A DNA stretch of 64,000 nucleotides from Cytophagales bacterium (GTDB lineage: Bacteria > Bacteroidota > Bacteroidia > Cytophagales > Cytophagaceae). A program made the translations under genes and the position numbers. Under the pieces are notes generated by a model, which saw only the letters and a program-made list of their open reading frames with translations, was not told the DNA's origin and ran no database searches. This document shows, in pieces, positions 53,046-62,137 of the stretch (its first letter is position 1; every line of letters begins with the position of its first letter). The DNA lies in the NCBI GenBank assembly GCA_004294225.1, contig REBA01000011.1, forward strand, positions 62,001-126,000, read 5' to 3'.

Positions 53046-53300
53046 ATGGCAAATCATAAATCTTCCATTAAAAGAATCAGGTCAAACGAGGCTAAAGCAG
53101 AAAGAAATCACTACCATGCAAAAAGCACTCGTACTGCAATAAAAAAATTAAAAAATGTATCTTCTAAAACAGAAGGAGAGGAGATGTACAAAACAGTATC
53201 CTCTATGCTTGATAAATTAGCAAAGAAAAACATTATTCATAAAAAGAACGCTTCAAATAAAAAGTCAAGTTTGGCTAAATTTGTAGCAGCTTTAAAGTAG
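53046..53300 (+). CDS. rpsT: 30S ribosomal protein S20
   Basis: 84 residues, basic, starts MANHKSSIKRIRSNEAKAER, ending in ASNKKSSLAKFVAAL, as in S20. It binds 16S rRNA early in 30S assembly. It has its own promoter and terminator. Confidence 0.95.
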   Translation: MANHKSSIKRIRSNEAKAERNHYHAKSTRTAIKKLKNVSSKTEGEEMYKTVSSMLDKLAKKNIIHKKNASNKKSSLAKFVAALK

Positions 53301-53321
53301 AACTATTATTTTAATACTATT

Positions 53322-53360
53322 TCATAAAAAATCCCCTTTATTAAAGGGGATTTTTTATGA
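53322..53360 (+). terminator. Strong terminator after rpsT
   Basis: Near-perfect palindrome: 19-nt arms (53322-53340 and 53342-53360) with CCCC/GGGG in the stem and six T on the 3' arm. The effective loop is a few nt in the TTTATTAAA centre. Confidence 0.85.
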
Positions 53361-53486
53361 AATTTTTTATACAGTATTGATAATATTGAATTGCAATCTA
53401 CTCAATCATTGAAAATTTTTCTCATAAGCCACTAAGTTTTGAAAGAATATCAGGAAGAAATTCTTTCAGTATCTTTTTTAAAAAAC

Positions 53487-54023
53487 CTAGTCCCAATCAT
53501 TTCTTTTTTTTGTCTCGGTTATATGAGCAAGATGATGATTACAATGCCAAGCATAAATACCTATATTTTCATCAACTCTAAATGCTTTTCCATGTTCAGG
53601 ATGAATAAATATTCTAGTGTATTGTTCCTCTTTCAAATTATTTAATAAAATGACCCATCTTTGATGTATCCCTTCAATCATTTTCAATGAAGGTGCTATA
53701 GGCATTGTTTTGGTATCTAGAAGTTCAGCCCAGCGTTCTTCATAATATGGTTTTATTGTGGGCTGATCTTCTGTCAATGCAAGTTTTAAACGTGTAAAAC
53801 TGTTCATATGACTATCGGCACAATGATGAACGACTTGTCTTATTGTCCAACCATCAGGTCTGTATGGGGTATCGAGCTGTTCGTCTGATAAATCAATAAC
53901 TTCACTTAAAAGTCTTTTTGGGAACGTAGAAATATCAAAAATCCATTTATTTAATACTTCCTTAGTTATGGATGTTGTTTTTTGAAATTGACCTATCGGA
54001 AATTTTAATTGTTCTATTGTCAT
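53487..54023 (-). CDS. DinB-like putative metal-dependent hydrolase (YfiT/BstA type)
   Basis: 178 residues. A four-helix DinB/YfiT fold with metal His residues in VVHHCADSHMNS near residue 67 and WHCNHHLAHI near residue 159. Members transfer thiol cofactors (bacillithiol transferase) or hydrolyse substrates; which applies here is not known. It follows arsC by 62 nt on the same strand and might belong to that unit. Confidence 0.85.
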   Translation of the reverse strand: MTIEQLKFPIGQFQKTTSITKEVLNKWIFDISTFPKRLLSEVIDLSDEQLDTPYRPDGWTIRQVVHHCADSHMNSFTRLKLALTEDQPTIKPYYEERWAELLDTKTMPIAPSLKMIEGIHQRWVILLNNLKEEQYTRIFIHPEHGKAFRVDENIGIYAWHCNHHLAHITETKKRNDWD

Positions 54024-54085
54024 TTAGCTAATTTTTTTAAGTATTGAAAAACAAAGTTTATAATAGTTTTTTATTGAGGTGAGGT

Positions 54086-54505
54086 TTATAAATAATCTGT
54101 AACAAACTGCCTACAATAATTTTTGATTTGCTGCCTTACTTGTCTAAATTGTTCTTTTACTTCCTCTTCTGTTCCAGTTGCTTTCGCAGGGTCAGGAAAG
54201 TTATGATGAAACTTTTTTGCTTTTGTTGGGAAGAATGGGCATCGTTCTTTTGCATTATCGCAAACCGTAATTACAAATTCAAAATCAATGTTGTAATATT
54301 CGTCAATATTGTTTGAAGTGTGATTTGAAATGTCAATACCATCTTCTTGCATAGTTTCAATGGCTTTGGGGTTTACTCCATGAGCTTCAATACCTGCACT
54401 ATATATATCAGCCTTAACGTGTGCGAAATGTCGCAAGTAGCCTTCAGCTATTTGGCTTCTGCAACTGTTTCCAGTGCAAAGCACTAAAATTTTCTTTTTT
54501 TCCAT
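54086..54505 (-). CDS. arsC: Arsenate reductase, LMW phosphatase/thioredoxin-coupled type
   Basis: 139 residues. The phosphatase loop is LCTGNSCRSQIAEG with Cys10 and Arg16; the second redox pair is in ITVCDNAKERCPFFP (Cys about 82 and 89). It reduces arsenate to arsenite with thioredoxin, which could be recharged by TrxB (36904-37842). The terminus is NYCRQFVTDYL. It starts 3 nt after the stop of the small membrane ORF in the ars cluster. No arsenite efflux pump is in the window. Confidence 0.92.
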   Translation of the reverse strand: MEKKKILVLCTGNSCRSQIAEGYLRHFAHVKADIYSAGIEAHGVNPKAIETMQEDGIDISNHTSNNIDEYYNIDFEFVITVCDNAKERCPFFPTKAKKFHHNFPDPAKATGTEEEVKEQFRQVRQQIKNYCRQFVTDYL

Positions 54506-54508
54506 AGT

Positions 54509-54634
54509 CTAAACAAATAACCAAATGATGTTGATGATGCAAAATTTTGGGTCAAAACCGAAAATAAGTTGCAACACAATTACTGAGGTAGTAATTATGA
54601 TAGCTTTCTTATATTTTATGATTTTTTCTTTCAT
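54509..54634 (-). CDS. Small membrane protein of the ars cluster, 41 residues
   Basis: ATG at 54634, stop TAG at 54509-54511. It starts 2 nt after the stop of the DUF6428 gene and ends 3 nt before the arsC start. The sequence is basic at the front (MKEKIIKYKKA), then one membrane helix (about residues 11-24), then FGFDPKFCIINIIWLFV, hydrophobic with one Cys. The tight spacing on both sides argues that it is a real gene. Function unknown; an accessory for arsenic uptake or export is inference. Confidence 0.6.
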   Translation of the reverse strand: MKEKIIKYKKAIIITTSVIVLQLIFGFDPKFCIINIIWLFV

Positions 54635-54636
54635 TT

Positions 54637-55110
54637 CTAACAGCAACCTGAATTTGGTGAACAAGAAGAGGTTTGGACTGTTTGTAATTGCGACAATTTT
54701 ATTTTCTGCTTTTCTTGCGGTATTCCGCATTGGTCTTGAGCTAAACAAGCAGTTACTTTGCTTTGCAGAATAAAGTTTGTTCCGTCAAACGCTAAAGCAT
54801 ATTTTCCAATTGTATCGCTTTGATATTCTACTTCTATTTCGTTGTCTTCTATTCCTAATAGTTTTTCAGAAAGCTCAATAATGTTCAGCAACTTTTTTGG
54901 TTTCAATTGATGATCGATATCGTCTGCATTCCACAATTGAAAGTTTACTGTTTTTTCATTGCGGATTGTTCCACCACAATCAATAAAGTTTTTTGTAACT
55001 GTTCCAACTTCTGTAACGTGAAAATGATTAGGGACAAACGCTCCGTGCTCTAATTTGAATGTCACATTATCTAATGTTGGCAAAAGTGCTTTTACTTGTG
55101 AAAGTTTCAT
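54637..55110 (-). CDS. DUF6428 family protein with cysteine-rich tail
   Basis: 157 residues. LSQVKALLPTLDNVTFKLEHG and PNHFHVTEVGTVTKNFIDCGG are typical of the DUF6428 family, common in ars clusters of Bacteroidota. The last residues include CSPNSGCC, and an internal CLAQDQCG is also present, so it could bind arsenite or another soft metal; this is inference. It begins 17 nt after arsR. Confidence 0.85.
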   Translation of the reverse strand: MKLSQVKALLPTLDNVTFKLEHGAFVPNHFHVTEVGTVTKNFIDCGGTIRNEKTVNFQLWNADDIDHQLKPKKLLNIIELSEKLLGIEDNEIEVEYQSDTIGKYALAFDGTNFILQSKVTACLAQDQCGIPQEKQKIKLSQLQTVQTSSCSPNSGCC

Positions 55111-55127
55111 ATTTTTTGAATTTTAGT

Positions 55128-55460
55128 TTAACAACAATCTTTTTTCTTATTGATGAGCTTGGTTGAAATGTATCCGAAATAATTTTGCAATTTTTCAATG
55201 GCTTTCTCGTCAATGCAGTAACAAATTGTATTTCCTTCAATATCACCTTTTATCAGTCCAGCGTTTTTGAGTTCTTTCAAATGTTGAGAAACGGTAGGCT
55301 GAGCAAGTGGCAGTTCGTTTACAATATCTCCACAAATGCAAGAGTCTACCTTCATAAGATACTCAATAATTGCCACTCTAGCAGGGTGGCCGATTGCTTT
55401 TGCGAGTGTTGCGATGGTGTTTTGCTTGTCTGTAAAATGATCTGTTTTCGTTGCTCCCAT
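55128..55460 (-). CDS. arsR: ArsR/SmtB family metalloregulator
   Basis: 110 residues, winged helix. GHPARVAIIEYLMKVDSCICGDIVNEL has, in its second part, the CxC-type metal site of the alpha-3 helix (SCICGD), and LAQPTVSQHLKELKNAGLI is the DNA-recognition helix. The C-terminus ends KKKDCC, a second possible thiolate site. It should repress the ars cluster until arsenite binds. First gene of the unit. Confidence 0.93.
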   Translation of the reverse strand: MGATKTDHFTDKQNTIATLAKAIGHPARVAIIEYLMKVDSCICGDIVNELPLAQPTVSQHLKELKNAGLIKGDIEGNTICYCIDEKAIEKLQNYFGYISTKLINKKKDCC

Positions 55461-55479
55461 TACTGCTTTCTCTATTTTT

Positions 55480-55491
55480 ATATTGCAATAT
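55480..55491. promoter_or_regulatory. Candidate ArsR operator
   Basis: Perfect 12-nt palindrome ATATTGCAATAT, 20 nt upstream of the arsR start codon and followed by the related ATTACAATTAATATT. Size, AT-rich palindrome and position suit an ArsR-family operator. No footprint evidence. Confidence 0.45.
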
Positions 55492-55658
55492 TACAATTAA
55501 TATTCTACTTTGTTAATTTTATAAAATTCATAATTATCTGTAATAATTAGATAGTTTTTAAATTTACTTTCAGAAGCAAAAAATACTCATATAACAGTAT
55601 TTGTTTGAATTAGAATTATCCTCCTTTAATAAGCTTTAAAATTTTAATTATTTTTATT

Positions 55659-56246
55659 TTATAAAGTTTCTTTGGACTTATAAAAAATGATAACTAGAAT
55701 GAGTATTGCCATCAAAATTAAGAAAATGAACTCAAATTTTGTAAAAAAATTTATTGATTCTGTTGCATTTTCGCTTATAAACACTTGTCGTCTACTTTCC
55801 TCTAATTGAATTTTAAATAGTTGGTATATATATTTATGTATATTATTAATAATTAATAGTGACTTCTCTTTTTCTAAACTTTTATAATTTTGTTCAATCC
55901 TTTTTAAAGAAGCCAATTCATCTTTTAATTGTTTAAAAATAAAATATTCTTTGTTAGTATGTTTCGTTTGATAATATTTTTTAATTAAACTATCTATTTC
56001 AATATTGGAATAGATTTCATTTTTATGAAAAGACTCCTTGGAAGATATTATTGCGATTTCTTTTATCCGAATTACCTTAGATATTTCATATAAAATGTCG
56101 CTTGCGACAATTCTATCCTCATAAATTGTCTTTATTGAATAGCTTAATTTATTAAAGTTTTTTTTGTCAATAAGATTTGTTGCCAAAACAATTAAAAATA
56201 TTAAAAAAATACTTGATATCCATTTAATTTTACTAATTATATTCAT
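55659..56246 (-). CDS. Orphan four-helix-bundle (4HB_MCP-like) sensor protein
   Basis: 195 residues. Two membrane segments (about 10-25 and 168-188) flank a helical, Lys/Glu/Ile-rich region of about 140 residues, as in the ligand-binding half of methyl-accepting chemotaxis proteins. Only five residues follow the second membrane segment, so no HAMP, kinase or methyl-accepting domain is attached. It may sense something through a partner. Identification is by architecture, not strong motif. Confidence 0.6.
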   Translation of the reverse strand: MNIISKIKWISSIFLIFLIVLATNLIDKKNFNKLSYSIKTIYEDRIVASDILYEISKVIRIKEIAIISSKESFHKNEIYSNIEIDSLIKKYYQTKHTNKEYFIFKQLKDELASLKRIEQNYKSLEKEKSLLIINNIHKYIYQLFKIQLEESRRQVFISENATESINFFTKFEFIFLILMAILILVIIFYKSKETL

Positions 56247-56362
56247 ATTCAGTTTTTATTCAAAATTTTCATTTATTAATAAAAGTCACACTATTAAAAT
56301 TGAGTAATATTAACAGAATTAAATAGAAGTTAAATTTACCTAATGAATTATGGAAATACCTT

Positions 56363-58201
56363 TTATTTTTTTAAAGCAGGAGCAAAGGCTGCATCTGGTA
56401 GCACCTTAAACTCTACTCTTCTATTGGGGGCGTTTTCTACTGTAGAAGTACCAGCAATCACTAAAAACTGATTTGAATAACCTTTAATCATCATTCTGTT
56501 TTCTGTTATTCCTTCACTCAATAAATAATTATAAACTCCTTTAGCTCTTTTCTCAGAGATGATTTGATTTACGTCTTGATTTCCTTGGTTATCGGCATGT
56601 CCTCCGATTTCAATTTTCAAATTAGGATTTTTATTGAGTATGTCTACCATTTCTTGCATAGCTGGATAGGAAGCCTCTGTATATTTGGCTGCAATATTGA
56701 AATCAAAAAATATTTTATGAGCAAATACTTGATTTTCTTTAGGTAAAATATACTTTACTTGTTTTATTACTGTATCTTTCGCAGGCACAAATACTGCTTC
56801 AGGAATTTTTATCTCTGGGAATTCTATAAGGTAGATATCGTCTTCTCCATAAGAATCAGATTTATGGCTTGAAAAATATCCTTTGCGACCATCAGAGGTT
56901 AAGCTGATATGAACTTCATGTTCTGGTGTATTTACTGGGAAACCAATATTTTGTGGAATAGACCAAACATTATCTTTTTGTATAGTTTTAAAGATATCTA
57001 GACCACCTATCGAATTAGGCCCATTATTGCTAAAATACATCGTTACTCCATCAGGCATAATTTGAGGAGCTTCTTCATCCCATTCACTATTGACTTCAGA
57101 TCCTAGATTTTTAGGAACTCCCCAACCTTTATCTGTCTTAGTGCATACATATATATCCATTCCACCATATCCTCCTGGTCTATCGCTACAGAAGTAAAAC
57201 TTATTACCATCTGGTGATATACAAGCTCCAGTTTCCCATGATGGGGAATTTGCTCTTGTAAAAGGGGCGGGTTTTGTCCAAGCAGTATCCTTATTTTCTA
57301 TAAAATAAATATCTGTAGAATTGTTTTTGTCGGTTGTGTAAAAGAATAACATTTTACCATTAGCAGATACAGAAAGTGGAGCATCATGCTTGAAGGTATT
57401 TAAGCCACGACCTACTTTTTTAGAATTAGACCAAACGCCATCTGTTTTTACAGAAACATAAATATCTTCAAACACATCTTCTACTTCTTCTCCTGGTTTA
57501 AGCCCAGACAAATCAATGCGTTTTGAGGCAAAAAATAATGTTTTATCGTCTGGCGTAATTACAGGGTAACCTTCTTCACTTGCGGAATTTATCTTTGGAC
57601 CTAAGTTTTCGATATGAACTTTCACAGGATTTTTCATTAATTGTTTTCCAACATGACAGTTAGAAATATACTTGTTTACAATTCTAGTAACATCTTTAGT
57701 ATAATCTTGATTGGGCTTTAAAAGCAATTTATACTTTTCATAAGTTTCTATTGCTTTATCAAACTCTAAACCATAATGATAAGCTACTCCTAAATAATAA
57801 TTAATATCTTCAAATTCATGTTTTTTATCTAATTGTTGAGCTTTTAGTAAATAAGGTGCAGCCTTACCTTTAGTAGAAGAATGTAAATAACAAATCGCTA
57901 TTTTATAATTCATTTCAACATCATCAGGCTTCAAAACATCTAATTTTAAATAGATGGGCAAAGCACTAGCATATATTTCATCGATATATAATTCGTCGGC
58001 TTCTTTTTTTATTTTTCTAATGGATGATTTATTGTTGGGTAAATTATTAAGATCAATCGTTTTGGTAGATACCTTACTTGAATTAGGTTTATTGCTTTGC
58101 ATATCAATATTTTGGGCATAACTGGTAGATACCAAAATAAGAAAAAATAAACTATTGAAAATTACACTTTTTATAAAGTGTGTCTGCTTTAAATAAGTCA
58201 T
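56363..58201 (-). CDS. OmpA family protein with TPR and PD40 repeats
   Basis: 612 residues. A signal peptide (about 1-29) is followed by TPR-like helices (60-190), PD40 blades with KTLFFASKRIDLSG, KFYFCSDRPGGYGGMDIYV and TMYFSNNGPNSIGGLDIF (215-470), and an OmpA domain at the end (IEIGGHADNQGNQDVNQIIS, then NRRVEFKVL). It is paralogous to the protein at 31425-33356 but lacks the carboxypeptidase-regulatory-like sandwich. It should link the outer membrane to peptidoglycan. Confidence 0.9.
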   Translation of the reverse strand: MTYLKQTHFIKSVIFNSLFFLILVSTSYAQNIDMQSNKPNSSKVSTKTIDLNNLPNNKSSIRKIKKEADELYIDEIYASALPIYLKLDVLKPDDVEMNYKIAICYLHSSTKGKAAPYLLKAQQLDKKHEFEDINYYLGVAYHYGLEFDKAIETYEKYKLLLKPNQDYTKDVTRIVNKYISNCHVGKQLMKNPVKVHIENLGPKINSASEEGYPVITPDDKTLFFASKRIDLSGLKPGEEVEDVFEDIYVSVKTDGVWSNSKKVGRGLNTFKHDAPLSVSANGKMLFFYTTDKNNSTDIYFIENKDTAWTKPAPFTRANSPSWETGACISPDGNKFYFCSDRPGGYGGMDIYVCTKTDKGWGVPKNLGSEVNSEWDEEAPQIMPDGVTMYFSNNGPNSIGGLDIFKTIQKDNVWSIPQNIGFPVNTPEHEVHISLTSDGRKGYFSSHKSDSYGEDDIYLIEFPEIKIPEAVFVPAKDTVIKQVKYILPKENQVFAHKIFFDFNIAAKYTEASYPAMQEMVDILNKNPNLKIEIGGHADNQGNQDVNQIISEKRAKGVYNYLLSEGITENRMMIKGYSNQFLVIAGTSTVENAPNRRVEFKVLPDAAFAPALKK

Positions 58202-58408
58202 GAGATATGATTTTAGATGATATTGATTACGAAGTAAAATTAAAGATAAATGAATTTGTTCTATTTTGTAATTAAAGTCATAAATTTACTTCAAATTATG
58301 AGCAAAAATATAAAAATTTTTATAATTTGTTGAGAAAAGTATAACAAATATTAATGTTTTATTAATTATTAATAATCTTTAAATTTTATTTTTTTATTGT
58401 CTAAAATA

Positions 58409-58440
58409 TTTGGATAAGAAATTAGCATTAATTAATTTCG
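58409..58440 (+). promoter_or_regulatory. Bacteroidota-type promoter of rpsO
   Basis: TTTG at 58409-58412, a 20-nt spacer, TAATTTCG at 58433-58440 (one mismatch to TAnnTTTG). The ATG at 58478 is 37 nt downstream. Confidence 0.5.
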
Positions 58441-58477
58441 CATCTTGAAATAAAAGTAAAAACATAAAACATACAGT

Positions 58478-58753
58478 ATGTACCTGACCGCTGAAAAAAA
58501 AGCAGAAATCTTTACAACAAATAGTTTAGAAAAAAAATCAACCGATACTGGTTCGGCAGAATCTCAAGTTGCCCTGTTTACATTTAGAATTAATCATTTA
58601 ACAGAGCATTTAAAATTGAACAAAAAAGATTATTCATCAAGATTGGGTTTACTTAAGCTCGTAGGTAAAAGAAGAAGAATTCTAGATCACCTTTCTCACG
58701 AAGATATCAATAGATATAGAAAATTAATTGCTGAGTTAAATATCAGAAAATAA
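58478..58753 (+). CDS. rpsO: 30S ribosomal protein S15
   Basis: 91 residues. [24 protein letters not shown] followed by [20 protein letters not shown] and the end [12 protein letters not shown] are S15. It binds 16S rRNA helices 20-22. It sits just before pnp, a conserved arrangement. Confidence 0.95.
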   Translation: MYLTAEKKAEIFTTNSLEKKSTDTGSAESQVALFTFRINHLTEHLKLNKKDYSSRLGLLKLVGKRRRILDHLSHEDINRYRKLIAELNIRK

Positions 58754-58769
58754 CCCTACTTATCTTTTT

Positions 58770-58808
58770 AACAAACAAGGAATCTCTGAAAGAGTTCCCT
58801 TGTTTGTT
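58770..58808 (+). terminator. Hairpin between rpsO and pnp
   Basis: Outer stem AACAAACAAGG (58770-58780) with CCTTGTTTGTT (58798-58808), with further pairing inside (TCTCT/AGAG). There is no long T run after it, so it may be a weak terminator, or a processing site as between rpsO and pnp in E. coli. Confidence 0.6.
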
Positions 58809-58865
58809 ATCTGTGTTTACCATTTTTTACCATATAATTATTAAACAAGAATTTTCTTAAAGAAA

Positions 58866-61013
58866 ATGACTCCAAATCCTATCATAAAAAAAATTCAATT
58901 AGCTGATGGAAGAACCATTACCATTGAAACTGGTAAATTAGCAAAACAAGCAGATGGTTCTGCTGTAGTGAGGCTCGGTAACACCATGTTATTAGCAACA
59001 GTTGTTTCTGCCCAAACAGCAAAAGAAGACCTTGATTTTTTACCATTATCTGTTGATTATCAGGAAAAATTCGCCTCTTCTGGTAGAATACCTGGTGGTT
59101 TCTTAAAAAGAGAGGGAAGATTATCAGACCATGAAATTTTAATTTCGAGGCTAGTAGATCGTGCAATGCGTCCATTATTTCCTGATGATTACCATGCAGA
59201 TACTCAAATTAATATTCAATTAATTTCTGCAGATGCAGAGGTTTTGCCAGATGCGCTTGCTGCACTAGCAGCTTCGGCTGCTGTAGCTGTTTCAGATATT
59301 CCATTTAATGGTCCTATATCAGAAGTAAGGGTCATAAAATTGAATAATGAGTTTATTGTTCAACCTACTCCAGCTCAAATAGCTAAGGCTGATTTGGATA
59401 TTATGGTTGGTGCTTCAATCGATAATATCTTAATGGTAGAAGGGGAGATGAATGAAGTTTCTGAGCAAGAGTTACTTGAAGCTTTAAAAGTAGCACACGA
59501 AGCCATCAAAATACAATGCCAAGCACTTATCGAATTAGGCATAGAGGCTGGAAAAACTACTAAAAGAACTTATAATCATGAAAGAAATGATGAAGCACTT
59601 AAAGAAAAACTAAATTCTTTGCTTTATGATCAAGTTTATCAAGTAGCTGCTCAGAAAAATGCCAATAAAAACGAAAGAGCAAAAAACTTTAAAGCAGTTA
59701 AAGATAATTACTTAGCATCTTTACCAGAAGATCATACAGAAGATTTATATTTAATTAATAAATATTATCATAAGATTGAAAAAGAAGCGGTGAGGAATAT
59801 GGTTCTTAATGAAAGAATCAGATTAGATGGTAGAAAATTAGAAGAAATACGTCCTATATGGTGTGAAATTGATTATTTACCCTCTTCACATGGTTCTGCT
59901 ATTTTCACTAGAGGCGAAACTCAATCATTGACAACAGTTACCTTGGGTACAAAGTTAGACGAACAACTTATAGATAGTGCAATGTTCTCTGGTACCAATA
60001 AATTTATGTTACACTATAATTTTCCAGGATTTTCGACTGGAGAAGTTAAGCCTAATAGAGGGCCAGGAAGAAGAGAAGTAGGCCACGGAAACCTAGCTAT
60101 GAGAGCTTTAAAGAAGGTGTTACCTTCTGTTGAAGAAAATCCATATACTGTTAGAGTAGTATCTGATATTCTAGAATCAAATGGTTCTTCATCGATGGCA
60201 ACGGTGTGTGCTGGTACGCTAGCACTTATGGATGCTGGTGTAAAAATAACAGCTCCTGTATCAGGTATTGCTATGGGATTAATATCAGACGCAACAACTG
60301 GAAAATGGGCTGTACTTTCAGATATACTTGGAGATGAAGACCATTTAGGAGACATGGATTTCAAAGTTACTGGTTCATCTAAAGGAATTACTGCATGTCA
60401 AATGGATATGAAAGTAGAAGGTTTATCTTACGATATTCTTTCTCAAGCATTAGAGCAGTCCAAAGCTGGTAGAATGCATATTTTGTCTAAATTAGTAGAA
60501 ACCATATCCTCTCCAAGAAAAGAACTAAAATCTAGTGCACCAAGAATTGTAACTTTGAAAATACCTAAAGATATGATTGGTGCAGTTATTGGACCAGGCG
60601 GAAAAGTAATACAAGAAATTCAGAAAGTTAGTGGAGCAACTATTATTATTGAAGAAATAGAAGATGCTGGTAAAGTCAATGTTTTTGCAAATAACAAAGA
60701 GTCTTTAGACAAAGCTGTTAATTGGATAAAAGGTATCGTAGCCATGCCAGAAGTAGACGAAGTTTATGAAGGTAAAGTGAAATCTATCATGCCATTTGGT
60801 GCATTTGTTGAATTTATGCCAGGCAAAGATGGATTATTACATATTTCTGAAATTAAATGGGAAAGAGTAGAAAATATGGAAGGAGTATTAGAAGTAGGAG
60901 AAGAGATAAAAGTAAAACTTATTGAAATCGACAAGAAAACAGGAAAATATAGATTGTCTAGAAAAGTTTTGTTACCAAAGCCTGAAAAAAATGAAGTCTC
61001 TAACAATGCCTAA
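58866..61013 (+). CDS. pnp: Polyribonucleotide nucleotidyltransferase (PNPase)
   Basis: 715 residues. Two RNase PH-like domains (the second with [14 protein letters not shown] and [16 protein letters not shown]), a KH domain ([16 protein letters not shown]) near residue 565, and an S1 domain ([20 protein letters not shown], then GLLHISEI) near 640-700. It degrades RNA from the 3' end with phosphate. rpsO is immediately upstream, rpoD downstream. Confidence 0.96.
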   Translation: MTPNPIIKKIQLADGRTITIETGKLAKQADGSAVVRLGNTMLLATVVSAQTAKEDLDFLPLSVDYQEKFASSGRIPGGFLKREGRLSDHEILISRLVDRAMRPLFPDDYHADTQINIQLISADAEVLPDALAALAASAAVAVSDIPFNGPISEVRVIKLNNEFIVQPTPAQIAKADLDIMVGASIDNILMVEGEMNEVSEQELLEALKVAHEAIKIQCQALIELGIEAGKTTKRTYNHERNDEALKEKLNSLLYDQVYQVAAQKNANKNERAKNFKAVKDNYLASLPEDHTEDLYLINKYYHKIEKEAVRNMVLNERIRLDGRKLEEIRPIWCEIDYLPSSHGSAIFTRGETQSLTTVTLGTKLDEQLIDSAMFSGTNKFMLHYNFPGFSTGEVKPNRGPGRREVGHGNLAMRALKKVLPSVEENPYTVRVVSDILESNGSSSMATVCAGTLALMDAGVKITAPVSGIAMGLISDATTGKWAVLSDILGDEDHLGDMDFKVTGSSKGITACQMDMKVEGLSYDILSQALEQSKAGRMHILSKLVETISSPRKELKSSAPRIVTLKIPKDMIGAVIGPGGKVIQEIQKVSGATIIIEEIEDAGKVNVFANNKESLDKAVNWIKGIVAMPEVDEVYEGKVKSIMPFGAFVEFMPGKDGLLHISEIKWERVENMEGVLEVGEEIKVKLIEIDKKTGKYRLSRKVLLPKPEKNEVSNNA

Positions 61014-61024
61014 GAAAATAGGAA

Positions 61025-61053
61025 TTGTAAATTAATGAAGAACATTTTCTTTG
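61025..61053 (+). promoter_or_regulatory. Possible promoter of rpoD
   Basis: TTG at 61025-61027 and TTTCTTTG at 61046-61053, spaced by 18 nt, one mismatch from TAnnTTTG. It lies between pnp and rpoD, 46 nt before the ATG at 61100. Confidence 0.35.
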
Positions 61054-61099
61054 TTCAAACGTTACGGAAACAGATTATTTAATCAAAGCAAAAACCTTA

Positions 61100-61963
61100 A
61101 TGAGACAATTAAAAATAAGCAAGCAGATAACCAATCGTGAAAGTCAATCACTAGATAAGTATTTGCAAGAAATAGGAAAGGTTGATTTGTTGACACCTGA
61201 TGAAGAAGTAACCTTAGCCAAAAGAATAAAAGAAGGAGATCAATTAGCATTAGAAAAACTTACAAAAGCTAATTTGAGATTCGTAGTATCAGTTGCTAAA
61301 CAATATCAAAATCAAGGACTTTCTCTTGGAGATCTAATCAACGAAGGGAATTTAGGACTTATTAAAGCTGCACAAAGATTTGATGAAACTAGAGGATTTA
61401 AATTTATATCTTATGCAGTTTGGTGGATTAGGCAATCTATTCTTCAAGCATTAGCAGAGCAATCTAGAATTGTAAGATTGCCCTTAAATAGAGTAGGTTC
61501 TTTAAACAAAATATCCAAAACATTCTCAGAACTAGAGCAAAAATTCGAAAGAGAACCTTCTCCAGATGAGCTTGCCGAAGTATTAGAAGTATCTACCTCA
61601 GAAGTAGTAGATACCTTGAAAATATCTGGAAGACACGTGTCTATGGATGCACCATTTGTTCAAGGGGAAGAAAATAGTTTATTAGATGTATTAGAGAATG
61701 ATGGGGAAGATACCCCAGATTCTAGTCTAATGAATGATTCTCTAAGAAAAGAAGTACAAAGAGCATTATCAACGCTTACTCAAAGAGAAGCTGATGTTAT
61801 TACTTTATATTTTGGTTTAAATGGAGAACATTCTATGACTCTAGAAGAAATTGGCGAAAAGTTCAATCTTACTAGAGAAAGAGTTCGCCAAATTAAAGAA
61901 AAAGCAATTAGAAGATTAAGGCATACTTCTAGAAGTAAAGCTTTAAAGCCATATTTGGGTTAA
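61100..61963 (+). CDS. rpoD: Primary sigma factor RpoD (short Bacteroidota form)
   Basis: 287 residues, without region 1.1, as usual in Bacteroidota. Region 1.2/2.1 starts [20 protein letters not shown]; regions 2.3-2.4 read [15 protein letters not shown]; region 4.2 is [20 protein letters not shown], the minus-33 recognition helix. It is the sigma factor expected to read the TTTG/TAnnTTTG promoters found in this window. A tRNA gene follows it by 25 nt. Confidence 0.95.
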   Translation: MRQLKISKQITNRESQSLDKYLQEIGKVDLLTPDEEVTLAKRIKEGDQLALEKLTKANLRFVVSVAKQYQNQGLSLGDLINEGNLGLIKAAQRFDETRGFKFISYAVWWIRQSILQALAEQSRIVRLPLNRVGSLNKISKTFSELEQKFEREPSPDELAEVLEVSTSEVVDTLKISGRHVSMDAPFVQGEENSLLDVLENDGEDTPDSSLMNDSLRKEVQRALSTLTQREADVITLYFGLNGEHSMTLEEIGEKFNLTRERVRQIKEKAIRRLRHTSRSKALKPYLG

Positions 61964-61988
61964 AATAAATCTTAATAATAAGAATTTA

Positions 61989-62070
<82 letters not shown>

Positions 62071-62071
62071 C

Positions 62072-62105
62072 AAAAACTGTTTTATTATACTATAAAACAG
62101 TTTTT
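62072..62105 (+). terminator. Terminator after tRNA-Leu
   Basis: 14-bp stem (62072-62085 with 62092-62105), 6-nt loop, seven T at the 3' side. It probably ends the rpoD-tRNA transcript. Confidence 0.8.
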
Positions 62106-62137
62106 TTATTTTTCATCAAATAATTATGCTATAAAAG

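Noticed and set aside
54635-54748. In-frame N-terminal extension of the small ars membrane ORF back to 54748
   Set aside because: It overlaps the DUF6428 gene by 112 nt; the ATG at 54634 fits the operon and starts directly at the basic n-region.
54525-54773. 82-residue plus-strand ORF opposite the ars small ORF
   Set aside because: Hydrophobic but antisense to two tightly spaced minus-strand genes; the minus-strand ORF fits the operon spacing better.
55185-55550. 121-residue plus-strand ORF opposite arsR
   Set aside because: Antisense of a clear ArsR gene; Cys/Phe-rich shadow without family features.
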